A DNA stretch of 64,000 bases, from positions 1 to 64,000 of the forward strand of contig JBBRYI010000004.1 in assembly GCA_038237805.1 (NCBI GenBank). Direction: 5' to 3'. A model generated the notes under the pieces. The model saw only the letters and a list, made by a program, of their open reading frames with translations. It did not search any database and was not told the origin of the DNA. This document shows positions 46,567-54,867 of this stretch, one piece after another (within the stretch, counting starts at the first letter, position 1; every line of letters begins with the position of its first letter). The translations under genes were made by a program, and so were the position numbers. This DNA comes from JBBQFI01 sp038237805 (GTDB taxonomy: Bacteria > Verrucomicrobiota > Verrucomicrobiia > Chthoniobacterales > UBA10450).

Positions 46567-47490
46567 CTATTCGTTAGGCAAAATAAACGTTTCACCAATT
46601 TCGCGCAACGCGATTCGCTGAGATCCGCTTCGCAACGCGGCTTTGAAACGCTCGATTGGTTCTCGGAATGGTTCGAAGCTGAGGCGAAAGGTCTGGTGAT
46701 GCACTGGCATGATGTGAATGACACCGGCGGCGTTGCACATTTCAATCACCTGTTCGGGATCGGCGTGCGAACGAATCCAGGGGTTGTAAGCGCCAATGGA
46801 CATGATGGCGAGATCGTAGGGACGATCGTCGCGTAGTTCGGCGAAGCCGTCGGTCATCGCGGTGTCGCCGCCGAAAATGATGCGGCGGTTGTTGCGTTCC
46901 AGGATGTAGCCGTTGTAACCGCGATAGTTGTCGTTGCGCAAACGCGCGCCCCAATGATTGACGCGAAAGGCTTTAACACGAAGCGATCCGCGATCGGTGT
47001 GCAGCTCATGCGATTCACCCCAGCGTAATTCGATGATGTCGCGGAAATGCATCCAGCGCAGAAGATCGCTCGGACGCGGCGCCGTCACGACTGTGGTGTG
47101 TTTGGAAAAAAATTTGTGCAATGTGCGCGTATCGATGTGATCGAAATGCGCATGCGATAATAGGACAAGATCGATCGGTGGTAATTCGCCGAACTTCAGT
47201 GCCGGTTTCGTCAGGCGTTTGGGGCCGATGGTGAAGAGCGGCGCAATTCGAAAGCCGATGCGCGGAAACAAAACTGGATCGGTGAGAATCGTGATGCCGA
47301 AGAAATTAATCAGAACGGTGGAGTGACCGATCCATGCCGCGGTGAGATTATCATTGGTCCATTCGCTAGGCTGCGGATGCGCGAATGCCGGTGCGATCGG
47401 TCGCCAGCTTTCTATGGTCCACTCCCGCCAGAGATGAGCGATCCAGCGGCGCGCGCGGGAGCGCGAAGGGGCAAGTTGTTGAGAACGCAC
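46567..47490 (-). CDS. Metallo-beta-lactamase-fold hydrolase (UlaG/RomA-like)
   Basis: 307 residues. Metal ligands are in SHAHFDHIDTR, with a further His in NHWGAR, an Asp in IIFGGDTAMTDG and a terminal His in MPVHHQTF. Layout: WIGHSTVLINFFGITILTDPVL at the start is typical of UlaG/ RomA-like and NAPE-PLD-like enzymes that hydrolyse lactones or phosphodiesters; the substrate is unknown. The reading frame continues slightly into an Arg-rich N-terminus; the true start may be a few codons later. The gene is flanked on both sides by inverted TCGTTAGGC motifs (46571 and 47519). Confidence 0.85.
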   Translation of the reverse strand: MRSQQLAPSRSRARRWIAHLWREWTIESWRPIAPAFAHPQPSEWTNDNLTAAWIGHSTVLINFFGITILTDPVLFPRIGFRIAPLFTIGPKRLTKPALKFGELPPIDLVLLSHAHFDHIDTRTLHKFFSKHTTVVTAPRPSDLLRWMHFRDIIELRWGESHELHTDRGSLRVKAFRVNHWGARLRNDNYRGYNGYILERNNRRIIFGGDTAMTDGFAELRDDRPYDLAIMSIGAYNPWIRSHADPEQVIEMCNAAGVIHIMPVHHQTFRLSFEPFREPIERFKAALRSGSQRIALREIGETFILPNE

Positions 47491-47560
47491 AGGAGTTGCA
47501 GAGGCGCCTATGCCAAGCGCCTAACGAATAGCTCCGGCGCTTAATACAAGCGCCGCTACA

Positions 47561-48091
47561 TTACTTTGTCACGCCGATTTCGGCGCGGCGATTTTTCGCC
47601 CAAGCGGCTTCGTCGTGGCCGGAATCGGCCGGCATTTCCAAACCGAAACTCACGGTCTGAATGCGATTGGCGTCCACACCCGCGGAAATCAAATTCTCAC
47701 GTACTGCGCCGGCACGCCGTTCGCCCAGACCGCGATTATATTCCGCGGTACCGCGTTCATCGGTGAAACCCGCAATTATGATCTCGGCCGAGTTCGCGTT
47801 CATGAATTCGGCGATTTGCTGAATCTTGCCAGTCTCGGAGGAGCGCACGCTCTGACTGTCGTAATCAAAATAGATCGGCTGAAATTGATTGCGGTTGACG
47901 TTGCCGCCGAAAAACGAAGTGCCTTCACGTCGTTCAGGCAAAGGCGTTCCATTGACGTAATCGCCCGTCGCGCCCGCACTTTGGCCTCCGCCTTTTTTGC
48001 TACAACCCGAGAAGGTGAAAACGAAAACGCCAATCGCAAGCAAGACAAAATTTGAAAGGCAACAGCGAACAGCAAAAAGGAATTGGGTCAT
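47561..48091 (-). CDS. pal: Peptidoglycan-associated lipoprotein (Pal/OmpA family)
   Basis: 176 residues from ATG 48091. A signal peptide with the lipobox TFSGC (Cys30) is followed by a Gly-rich linker and an OmpA domain: PIYFDYDSQSVR, then AEIIIAGFTDERGTAEYNRGLGERRAGAVRENLI and NRIQTVSFGLEMP, with the DxxxR-type peptidoglycan-binding residues. Anchors the outer membrane to peptidoglycan with the Tol complex; tolQRA and tolB homologues lie at 58740-62305. It stands alone here. A Pal role is supported by domain order, but other OmpA lipoproteins look alike. Confidence 0.85.
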   Translation of the reverse strand: MTQFLFAVRCCLSNFVLLAIGVFVFTFSGCSKKGGGQSAGATGDYVNGTPLPERREGTSFFGGNVNRNQFQPIYFDYDSQSVRSSETGKIQQIAEFMNANSAEIIIAGFTDERGTAEYNRGLGERRAGAVRENLISAGVDANRIQTVSFGLEMPADSGHDEAAWAKNRRAEIGVTK

Positions 48092-48157
48092 AGAGAGCTC
48101 TCGCGAAATTAGCGGGTGCCACTTGGAGTGCAAGTTGGCGCCGGGAATTTGAAAAAT

Positions 48158-49039
48158 TCAGGCCGAAGCGAAAGCTCGTTTCAGCGAATTCCAGAATCCA
48201 GGCGCGACGGTCGCGACTTTTCCAGTGCGCGCGACCAGAACAGGACAGGCCGCGCGATTCACGATGCTACGCGTCAGATCGCCCATGATGTAATGACGCA
48301 ACGGACCGCGCGCCAGAGACGATCCGGTCACGATCATGTCGTGATGACCTTCCATCACCTCTGCAAAGATTTGATCGAGCGCAAGCCCGTGCCGGACGCG
48401 CACCTCGACTGGCACATTCATTTTCTCCAGGCTTTTCTTTTGCCCGCGCAGGTTCACACCAAGTTCCGAATCGGATTCGAGCAATCGATCGACATCTTCT
48501 TCGAGGCGGACGAGGTCAGCGTACATCGCGGGCGGTTCCGCCATGACATGAAGCAACGTCACCATGGCGCCGATGCACTTGGCAATCTCGCCGGTCAGTT
48601 GCACGGCGTCTTCGATGTAATGCCGCCCACCGGTGCAAACGAGGATGCGTTTAATCTGCTCGAACTCGCCCGTGGCGATGAGGACAGAAGCCGGAACTGC
48701 CTTGATGACTTCATAAGTCCGTTCGGAATAACAATACAATCCGCCGCCGCCGGTGCGGCGCGTGCCGATGATGGCCACATCGTATTTTCCTTCCGCCGTT
48801 TGATTAAAAATCTGGCGGATCGGATCGCCCTCGCGCACCACGATTTCCGGTGTGAGCCCATAACGACGCAACAACTCCGCTTCGCTTTCAAGAGCGGCCC
48901 GCAGAGGCTGTTCGTCTTCGGGCTTTTCCGCGATCCCCAACAGCGTGGTCACGGCCTGACACGGGCCGGCGATTAATCCGCCGAGCCTGGTTGGTTTGTC
49001 TGCCGGGTCGGTCCCGTCGCTGCAGATTAGGATATGCAT
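48158..49039 (-). CDS. Tandem universal stress protein (two Usp domains)
   Basis: 293 residues. The start is ATG 49039 (MHILICSDGTD); the longer frame up to 49462 overlaps the permease gene in another frame and is a shadow. First Usp domain about 1-140 (VAIIGTRRTGGGGLYCYS, a variant of the GxxGxxG ATP loop), second about 145-290 (RILVCTGGRHYIEDA, IVTGSSLARGPLRHYIMGDLTRSIVNRAACPVLV), the latter with an intact ATP-binding G-2x-G-9x-G pattern. Probably ATP-binding stress regulator. Transcribed with the TauE-like permease gene upstream (8 bases). Confidence 0.85.
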   Translation of the reverse strand: MHILICSDGTDPADKPTRLGGLIAGPCQAVTTLLGIAEKPEDEQPLRAALESEAELLRRYGLTPEIVVREGDPIRQIFNQTAEGKYDVAIIGTRRTGGGGLYCYSERTYEVIKAVPASVLIATGEFEQIKRILVCTGGRHYIEDAVQLTGEIAKCIGAMVTLLHVMAEPPAMYADLVRLEEDVDRLLESDSELGVNLRGQKKSLEKMNVPVEVRVRHGLALDQIFAEVMEGHHDMIVTGSSLARGPLRHYIMGDLTRSIVNRAACPVLVARTGKVATVAPGFWNSLKRAFASA

Positions 49040-49047
49040 GATCGAAG

Positions 49048-49965
49048 TTAAATTTTGTGACCTGTCATCAAAGTATAAATGACGATGGCAGCTCCAATCA
49101 ACGGCAGTGGGACAAAGGCGAGCCGAATTTTTGGTCCGCCAAAATATTGCGTCATAATCGCACCAATTTGCGCGCCAATGGCCGCGCCCGTGTGCATTAC
49201 GAGAGCGATCATAATATCGACATTGCCTTTGAGCGCGTGCGTGAACGTTCCGTAGCTCGCCGAAATAATGACTTCGAACAGATCGGTTCCGACGGCCAAG
49301 TGCGTCGGGATGCCGAGAATGTAAACCATCGAAGGCATCCGGATGTAACCCGCGCCGCCGCCCAGGAAGCCGCTGAAGAATCCGCCAATGAGGGAAACGA
49401 ATAAAATAACCCAAAACGAAATCGACTTCACGCCCGAGACCGGAAGCGAAACCATCGGCCAAAGTTTTATTTTTTGTACTCCCTTGGCGAAGCCTTTGAA
49501 GGCGGAATCATCCTTCTTCTTGTTTTTCGTTGCGGCCCCCTTCTTTGAGCGAATTGTGGCCAATCCTTCCCAAAGCATGAAGGCAGAGATCCCGATGTAA
49601 ATGACGATCGAAACCATGCTCACGACGTAGTCGACATTGCCCGCGCGTTTCAGGTGCTGGATGAATTGCGCCCCGATTTCTGCTCCGCCGATTGTCCCGA
49701 TGGCCATGAAAAAGCCGAGGCGAAGATCGACATTGCCCATCGCGCGGTGACGTTTCGCAGCGACGACCGATTTTCCGACGATGTGGGCGAGATCGGTCCC
49801 GACGGCGAAATTCCAGTGCAGTCCGGCCGCGCGCAGCGCCGGCCCGGCAATGAAACTCCCGCCCACACCAAAAAATCCGCCGAGGATACCAATTAAAAAA
49901 CCGACGCCCGCGAGATAGATTGGACTGATCTCCGTATGGGAGATCGGAAACATCATGGCGATCAT
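49048..49965 (-). CDS. TauE/SafE-family membrane permease (sulfite/anion exporter-like)
   Basis: 305 residues from ATG 49965, which overlaps the previous gene's stop (ATGA). About eight transmembrane helices in two halves: the first has GVGFLIGILGGFFGVGGSFIAGPAL, the second FFSGFLGGGAGYIRMPSMVYILGIPTHLAVGTDLF, both the TauE motif with repeated G-G-G. A cytosolic Lys-rich loop (KKGAATKNKKKDDS) separates the halves. Members export sulfite, sulfoacetate or similar anions; the substrate is unknown here. Operon with the small membrane protein before and Usp after, so anion handling under stress is plausible. Confidence 0.85.
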   Translation of the reverse strand: MIAMMFPISHTEISPIYLAGVGFLIGILGGFFGVGGSFIAGPALRAAGLHWNFAVGTDLAHIVGKSVVAAKRHRAMGNVDLRLGFFMAIGTIGGAEIGAQFIQHLKRAGNVDYVVSMVSIVIYIGISAFMLWEGLATIRSKKGAATKNKKKDDSAFKGFAKGVQKIKLWPMVSLPVSGVKSISFWVILFVSLIGGFFSGFLGGGAGYIRMPSMVYILGIPTHLAVGTDLFEVIISASYGTFTHALKGNVDIMIALVMHTGAAIGAQIGAIMTQYFGGPKIRLAFVPLPLIGAAIVIYTLMTGHKI

Positions 49966-50207
49966 TCGGAACGACCGCCCTGCAACAGGCGCATTAATCC
50001 CGTTGTCAAACTCTCGAGCAAAATGGCCTGGCCAATGATCAATCCGATCGCCACCACGGCATAGATCTGGATGTGAGTCTTTTCGAGGTTGTTGAGCCAA
50101 TCCGCGAGAAAGTGAAGGACGGCAAAGAAGTAACCGATGACGAGGGCGGAGTAGACCGCCAACTCGATCAGAAACGCTCGCAACGCTTTCGCAGCTTTCG
50201 GTTTCAT
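49962..50207 (-). CDS. Small membrane protein next to the TauE-like permease
   Basis: 81 residues from ATG 50207; an upstream frame to 50273 is Arg/Gln-rich and unlikely. Two transmembrane helices (about 11-31 and 45-65) with the ends basic. Overlaps the permease gene by 4 bases. Small partners with two helices are often found with TauE permeases (I recall, not checked), and this may be one. Confidence 0.65.
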   Translation of the reverse strand: MKPKAAKALRAFLIELAVYSALVIGYFFAVLHFLADWLNNLEKTHIQIYAVVAIGLIIGQAILLESLTTGLMRLLQGGRSE

Positions 50208-50346
50208 TGTATTCGCACCAACACTTCGGCTGCGCTCTCTCTGCCGGTTTTGCGCTTTATGGTAAAGACGCAAATATCCTTGCGCCTAGGGGCTTTCGTC
50301 CTAACCTTGCACGACCCGATTTCGGACGAATTTTAACGGGACGAAA

Positions 50347-50580
50347 ATGGCTGATGTTGCAAACAAATATCCGGAAAACGTAGAAGGGAAATTCTACGTC
50401 GACGATCAATGCATCGACTGTGATTTATGCCGTGAAACCGCGCCGGCAAATTTCAAACGCAACGATGATGGCGGTCATTCCTTTGTCTATAAGCAAGCGG
50501 AAAGTCCCGAGGAAGATGCCCTCTGCAAAGAGGCGCAGGAAGGCTGTCCCGTCGAGGCCATCGGCAGCGACGGCGGGTAG
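50347..50580 (+). CDS. Single-cluster ferredoxin
   Basis: 77 residues with a [4Fe-4S] binding site: CIDCDLC near residues 22-28, and a distal Cys in GCPVEAIG. A single CxxCxxC...CP set points to a one-cluster, low-potential ferredoxin, of the type found in thermophiles and soil bacteria. An electron carrier for an unknown partner. It is divergent from the TauE operon and 35 bases before thiD. Confidence 0.9.
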   Translation: MADVANKYPENVEGKFYVDDQCIDCDLCRETAPANFKRNDDGGHSFVYKQAESPEEDALCKEAQEGCPVEAIGSDGG

Positions 50581-50593
50581 TTGTAAACTGGTA

Positions 50594-50614
50594 GGCGCGA
50601 CGGCTCGTCGCGCC
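50594..50614. repeat. Perfect hairpin abutting thiD start
   Basis: GGCGCGACG-GCT-CGTCGCGCC: 9-base arms and a 3-base loop, ending 1 base before the thiD ATG at 50616. It would occlude the ribosome site of thiD if formed in RNA, or it may be a short REP-like element. No thiamin riboswitch pattern is seen. Confidence 0.6.
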
Positions 50615-50615
50615 G

Positions 50616-51431
50616 ATGATCGTGCGCGCCGTACCCATCGCCCTGACGATTGCGGGTTCCGACAGTAGCGCCGGAGCTGGCGCCCAAGCCGATCTAAAAA
50701 CTTTTAGCGCACTCGGCGTTTACGGATTAACCGCCATCACATGCGTCGTGGCGGAAACACCCGGCAAGGTTGCCCGCATTCAGAACATCGGCCCCGAGGT
50801 TGTGCGCAAACAGCTCGAAGTATTGCTCGGTGGTTTTCCCGTCGCCGCGATCAAAACTGGAATGCTCTATTCGAGCGAGATCATCTCAGTCGTAGCGCGG
50901 ACGTTGATTGAGCATGCAAAGAAAATCCCCCTTGTGATTGACCCGGTGATGGTCGCAACAAGCGGTGACGTGCTTGTGCAATCTGGCGCCATCGCGCGTT
51001 ACGAAGACGAGTTATTTCCGCGTGCCAGCTTGATTACTCCTAATCTGGATGAGGCTGCGCAGTTGCTTGGTCAATCGATCAGAACAATCGCGCGGATGCG
51101 AACTGCAGGAAAAAAACTCGCCAAAAAATATCGCGTTCCAATTCTGCTCAAGGGTGGACACCTCATGGGTGCGCAGGCCGTCGATCTTCTTTTCGTCGCA
51201 GACAAAGTGGTGGAGTTCTCGGCGCCATTTGTGCGGGGAGTTTCTACGCACGGAACTGGATGTACCTACTCAGCAGCTATCGCCGCGGGTTTGGCTCATG
51301 GATTCGACTTGGAGAAATCAATCGAGCGCGCCAAAAAATTTGTCACAGCAACGATCGCGCAGCATCTCAGCTGGCGGACAAAAACCAACGCTACCGTCCA
51401 CGCCCTCAATCATTTCCCTAACGAATCATAA
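50616..51431 (+). CDS. thiD: Hydroxymethylpyrimidine (phosphate) kinase, thiamine synthesis
   Basis: 271 residues. Ribokinase-fold kinase phosphorylating HMP and HMP-P for thiamine. Marks are IAGSDSSAGAGAQADLKTFSALG at the start (substrate loop, the SGGAGIQAD variant), IKTGMLYSSEII, VIDPVMVATSGD, TPNLDEAAQLLG, LLKGGH and the anion-hole GTGCTYSAAIAAGLAHG. Normal length for the family. The start at 50616 lies right after a hairpin. Convergent with rnc. Confidence 0.93.
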   Translation: MIVRAVPIALTIAGSDSSAGAGAQADLKTFSALGVYGLTAITCVVAETPGKVARIQNIGPEVVRKQLEVLLGGFPVAAIKTGMLYSSEIISVVARTLIEHAKKIPLVIDPVMVATSGDVLVQSGAIARYEDELFPRASLITPNLDEAAQLLGQSIRTIARMRTAGKKLAKKYRVPILLKGGHLMGAQAVDLLFVADKVVEFSAPFVRGVSTHGTGCTYSAAIAAGLAHGFDLEKSIERAKKFVTATIAQHLSWRTKTNATVHALNHFPNES

Positions 51432-51434
51432 TTT

Positions 51435-51509
51435 TGTAGCGGCGGTCTGCGACCGCCGCACTCTTCCGGGTGCGGTGCGGTTATGCGACGGTCATGGACC
51501 GCCGCTACA
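51435..51509. repeat. Palindromic repeat between thiD and rnc
   Basis: Outer arms TGTAGCGGCGGTC (51435-51447) and GACCGCCGCTACA (51497-51509) are perfect inverted repeats; a small GCGGTC/GACCGC hairpin nests inside the left part. The rnc stop codon (CTA on the plus strand, 51505-51507) lies within the right arm. Same family as 45544-45632. Likely acts as a bidirectional terminator too. Confidence 0.7.
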
Positions 51510-52197
51510 GTTTTACCTGCTCCCATTTACGCAACTTTAGCGCTTCCACTGCCGCTGCGGTCTCCGCATGTTTTTTACTTCGACCTGTTCCCTCGCCCAA
51601 AAAGATTCCTTCCCACATCACGCGCACGATAAAAGTCTTCGCGTGTTCGGGTCCCGTTTGCGAAATCGAGTCATATATCGGGCTGCGCGGCGAAATCGCC
51701 TGCAGCAGTTCCTGGAGATGGCCTTTCGGATTTATATCGACCGGATCTTCCGCGATCAAGGCAAGCTCGATACCCATCTCCTCCAGAAGGAATCGCCGCA
51801 CCGTGGCGAGATCGCTATCCAGATAAATGGCGCCGATCAAAGCTTCGAAGGCGTCGGCCAGAGTCGAGTCGCGCATGCGGCCACCGCTCGCTTCTTCGCC
51901 CCGACCAAGCATGAGGTGCTGGCCCAGTTCGAGTCCGGCAGCGTGTTGCTTCAACGATTCGCGTGAGACGAGGCGCGAACGCAGCTTCGTCAGGCGCCCT
52001 TCTGCTTCGCCGGTGAAGGACCCATACAAATATTCCGTGATGACAAGCTGCAAGACCGCATCACCCAAAAATTCCAGCCGTTGATTATCAAACTGGCGCC
52101 GCCGCGTTTCGTGCCGAAGGCTGGGATGAGTTAACGCTTCGGCGAGCAAAAGCGGATTGCGAAATTTGTAGCCGATACGTTGCTCGAGAGGGTTCAA
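51505..52197 (-). CDS. rnc: Ribonuclease III
   Basis: 230 residues, normal for RNase III. The catalytic half has the signature NQRLEFLGDAVLQ (metal ligands Glu and Asp) and the second acidic cluster DSTLADAFEALIGAIYLD. The C-terminal half is a double-stranded RNA-binding domain (PKGHLQELLQAIS, FIVRVMWEGIFLGEGTGRSKKHAETAAAVEAL). Cuts double-stranded RNA in rRNA maturation and regulation. ATG 52197 is at the natural start (MNPLEQRIGY). The S41-like gene (52267) follows on the same strand upstream, separated by 69 bases. Confidence 0.95.
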   Translation of the reverse strand: MNPLEQRIGYKFRNPLLLAEALTHPSLRHETRRRQFDNQRLEFLGDAVLQLVITEYLYGSFTGEAEGRLTKLRSRLVSRESLKQHAAGLELGQHLMLGRGEEASGGRMRDSTLADAFEALIGAIYLDSDLATVRRFLLEEMGIELALIAEDPVDINPKGHLQELLQAISPRSPIYDSISQTGPEHAKTFIVRVMWEGIFLGEGTGRSKKHAETAAAVEALKLRKWEQVKL

Positions 52198-52266
52198 CCT
52201 CCCGGAATTTATCCGATCGGTTGAACTTTGACCAGAAGTCTCGCGCCTGAGCCTAACGACAACGAC

Positions 52267-53361
52267 TCAGCGCTTTTGATAAATAGCGAGCGACGTGACG
52301 AGATCCACTGCGCGTTGAGCTACTGCATCGTGGAGCGCATCCTTGCTCGGACCGCGGCCTTGTTGTGCCGCCTCAATCGCTTCCAGTTCCGGGTTCGTGC
52401 CGGCAAGCAAAGCCGCTTCGTTCAAATGCGGACGTTCGCTTTCAAAAACAAAACGACCCATTCCTTTCGTTAGGCTTTGCTGAAAAATTTCGTTCTTATC
52501 TTTTTCCGCCATTTCTACCGGCAGATCCGGAGTTATGCCTGCTGGAAACAACGGCTTTGCCTCGGGCAGAACAACCTCACTCACTGCGACGCGCAAAACT
52601 TTCCCACTCGGTAAGGAAAGATCCGAATATTCAACCGCGCTTCCCGCTGTCGGTTGCCCGATAATCATCGCCTTCTCGTAGAGCCGCAGCACCCCGGCCA
52701 AAGCTTCCGCCGCGCCAGCCGTGCTCGCGTCAGTCAAAACCATCACCAGACCCTGATAACTTGGATCGCGATCAGACGAAAAAACGCGCTCCTGTTTCCC
52801 GCCGGGTTTGTGCAGAACGAAAAGTGTTTTTCCTTTGGGCGAAAAACGTTTCGCAAATTCTGCCGCGGTCGCAAAATCATTTGTCGCCGGACTCGCTCGC
52901 AGATCCACGATGAGCGCGTCTGCTTTCTGCCCGGCGAAAGTTTTCAGCGCACCGTCCATCGCCTGGAGATTTCCGACCGTGAGCGCGCCAAGTCGAATGT
53001 ATCCGATGTGACCGCCGAGGAGTTCGCTGAAAAATGGACGCCCACTCTCCGTCTGAGCGGCTGCACTGTTGGGCAACAAGACAATACCGTTACCGAGTCG
53101 AATCATCAGTCCCTGCAGCGTGGCGCGGTTCAATTCGACTTCGTTCAACGCCGCAGGATTGATAAAGTCATTTTTCAAAATCGAAATGACCTGCTGCAAA
53201 TCCGCCGGTTGCAATGAATCGATCAGCGCGGAGGCGGTCGGCGAAGGTGAGGGCGTCGCAGGTTTCGGAGAAACAGTTCCGGCAGGCGTTGGCGAGACGG
53301 CAGCGTTCGTTGCTTCAAGCAAAAGGCAACTCACCAAACCCAGCGAAAATTTCCGCAGCAT
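52267..53361 (-). CDS. Exported S41-family homologue lacking the catalytic dyad
   Basis: 364 residues with a signal peptide (LGLVSCLLLEATNAA) and a Pro/Ser/Thr linker. The CTP core is recognisable (IGYIRLGALTVGNLQAMDGALKTF, DALIVDLRASPATNDFATAAEF, LVMVLTDASTAGAAEALAGVLRLY). Where active CTPs have Ser in a T/S-A-S-x-A-E loop it reads TAGAAE (Gly), and the Lys of the GKG motif reads PTAGSAV (no Lys). So it is probably a pseudopeptidase or substrate-binding relative. The PDZ domain is missing. It is followed by purD with 5 bases between stop and start side on the same strand, suggesting co-transcription. Confidence 0.75.
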   Translation of the reverse strand: MLRKFSLGLVSCLLLEATNAAVSPTPAGTVSPKPATPSPSPTASALIDSLQPADLQQVISILKNDFINPAALNEVELNRATLQGLMIRLGNGIVLLPNSAAAQTESGRPFFSELLGGHIGYIRLGALTVGNLQAMDGALKTFAGQKADALIVDLRASPATNDFATAAEFAKRFSPKGKTLFVLHKPGGKQERVFSSDRDPSYQGLVMVLTDASTAGAAEALAGVLRLYEKAMIIGQPTAGSAVEYSDLSLPSGKVLRVAVSEVVLPEAKPLFPAGITPDLPVEMAEKDKNEIFQQSLTKGMGRFVFESERPHLNEAALLAGTNPELEAIEAAQQGRGPSKDALHDAVAQRAVDLVTSLAIYQKR

Positions 53362-53366
53362 CGGCG

Positions 53367-54647
53367 CTAGGCCACCTTAGCCGGTTCCTTCTCCAGAGCA
53401 ATATCGCGACGGTAATGGCAGCCGTCGAAGTGGATTTTCGCCACCGCGTCGTAAGCTCGCTTCCGCGCCTCGTCGCGCGTCGCGCCAAGCGCAGTGAGCG
53501 CGAGCACACGACCACCGGAAGTCACAATGTTGCCATTGGCGTTGCCCGTACCGGCGTGAAAAATCACGACGTCTTTTAACTCCGCCGCCTCATCGAGTCC
53601 GCTGATTACTTTGCCGGTCTCGTACTTTTCCGGATAACCGCCCGATGCCATCACAACAGTGACGGCGACTCGTTCGTCCCAATCGATTTTTATTTTGTCG
53701 AGTCGGCCGTCGATCGTCGCCTCGAGCAGCTGCAACAAGTCTGATTTCAACCGCGGGAGAATGGCTTGTGTTTCTGGGTCGCCGAAACGGCAGTTGAATT
53801 CTAAGACGCTTGCGCCGTCTTCTGTCACCATCAAACCCGGAAAAAGCAGCCCGCGAAATAAAATGCCGTTGTCGCGCATGCTCTCCATCAGCGGCCGCAT
53901 GATTGTTGTCTCGAATTGTGTTTGCAACTGGTCGTTCCACTCTTCTGCCGGACTGAAGGCTCCCATCCCTCCCGTATTCGGGCCCGTGTCGCCATCGTAG
54001 GCGCGCTTGTGATCGCGCGCCGTCGCCAGCATTTGATAGTTTTTACCGTCGACCAATGCGTGCAGCGAACATTCCCAGCCACGCAACAAATCCTCGATGA
54101 TGACGCGCCGGCCCGCTTCGCCGAATTTTCCCTTCTCCATCATTTCCGTTATGGCAATTGCCGCCGACTTTGCATCTGGCACAATAATCACACCCTTTCC
54201 CAGCGCGAGGCCGTCCGCTTTGATCACGATGGGAAAGCGGAGTTGCTCCGCGTAACGTTTCGCATCGTCACTTTGTGCAAAAGTTCGCGCCGCCGCCGTC
54301 GGGATTCGATTCTTATGCATCAATTCTTTGGCGAAAATCTTCGACGATTCGAGACGCGCCGCCGATTTCGTGGGCCCAAATATCCGGAGACCTTCCGCTT
54401 GGAATACATCGACGATTCCCGCCGCCAGCGGATCGTCCGGCCCGACCACAGTCAGGTCGATTTTGTTTTGCTTCGCGAATTTTATCAGCGCCGGGAAATC
54501 ATTTGCCGGAATCGCGACATTCTCTGCGATCTGAGCGGTCCCGGCATTTCCCAGCGCGCAAAAAATCCGATCGGCTCTGGGGGATTGCCTGAGCTTCCAG
54601 GTCAGCGCGTGTTCGCGTCCACCGCTGCCGATTACGAAAATGTTCAT
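53367..54647 (-). CDS. purD: Phosphoribosylamine-glycine ligase
   Basis: 426 residues from ATG 54647 (MNIFVIGSGGREHAL); the 120 upstream bases of the open frame translate a repeat and are not coding. ATP-grasp enzyme joining glycine to phosphoribosylamine, second step of purine synthesis. Marks: GPDDPLAAGIVD, KADGLALGKGVII, the Mg-binding EDLLRGWECSLHALVDG, PNTGGMGAFSP and EFNCRFGDPETQAILPR. Typical length. Upstream of, and same strand as, the S41-like gene; the intergenic stretch before it holds a palindromic repeat. Confidence 0.95.
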   Translation of the reverse strand: MNIFVIGSGGREHALTWKLRQSPRADRIFCALGNAGTAQIAENVAIPANDFPALIKFAKQNKIDLTVVGPDDPLAAGIVDVFQAEGLRIFGPTKSAARLESSKIFAKELMHKNRIPTAAARTFAQSDDAKRYAEQLRFPIVIKADGLALGKGVIIVPDAKSAAIAITEMMEKGKFGEAGRRVIIEDLLRGWECSLHALVDGKNYQMLATARDHKRAYDGDTGPNTGGMGAFSPAEEWNDQLQTQFETTIMRPLMESMRDNGILFRGLLFPGLMVTEDGASVLEFNCRFGDPETQAILPRLKSDLLQLLEATIDGRLDKIKIDWDERVAVTVVMASGGYPEKYETGKVISGLDEAAELKDVVIFHAGTGNANGNIVTSGGRVLALTALGATRDEARKRAYDAVAKIHFDGCHYRRDIALEKEPAKVA

Positions 54648-54683
54648 CGAGACATTAGAATGTCCGTGGCCAGCGGGTGACGC

Positions 54684-54795
54684 AAGGGTAGCGACGGGCA
54701 TCGCGCCCGTGTATCGCTGCGTCGCGCGGCGATTATGAAATAAATATCGAAGGCGAGGCACTTTCAATCACGGGCAAGACGCCCGCGCTACCCTT
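54684..54795. repeat. Palindromic repeat upstream of purD
   Basis: Outer inverted arms AAGGGTAGCG (54684-54693) and CGCTACCCTT (54786-54795), with CGGGCATCGCGCCCG inside the left half and CGGGCAAGACGCCCG inside the right. Same GTAGCG...CGGGC family as 45544-45632 and 51435-51509. It lies between divergent purD and the HxlR regulator, so the promoters are within or beside it. Confidence 0.65.
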
Positions 54796-54867
54796 ACGAG
54801 TCGTAACACGCCTTTCGGTTTGTTACACCCCGCTTGCGCGTGCTGCGCTCTTCCACGAAAATCCGCC

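Noticed and set aside
49040..49462. N-terminal extension of the universal stress protein frame
   Set aside because: It overlaps the TauE-like gene in another frame and is Arg/His-rich; MHILICSDGTD is the natural start.
50581..50615. Thiamine (TPP) riboswitch before thiD
   Set aside because: Only a short hairpin is present; no TPP-type core (CUGAGA or similar) was seen and the space is too small.
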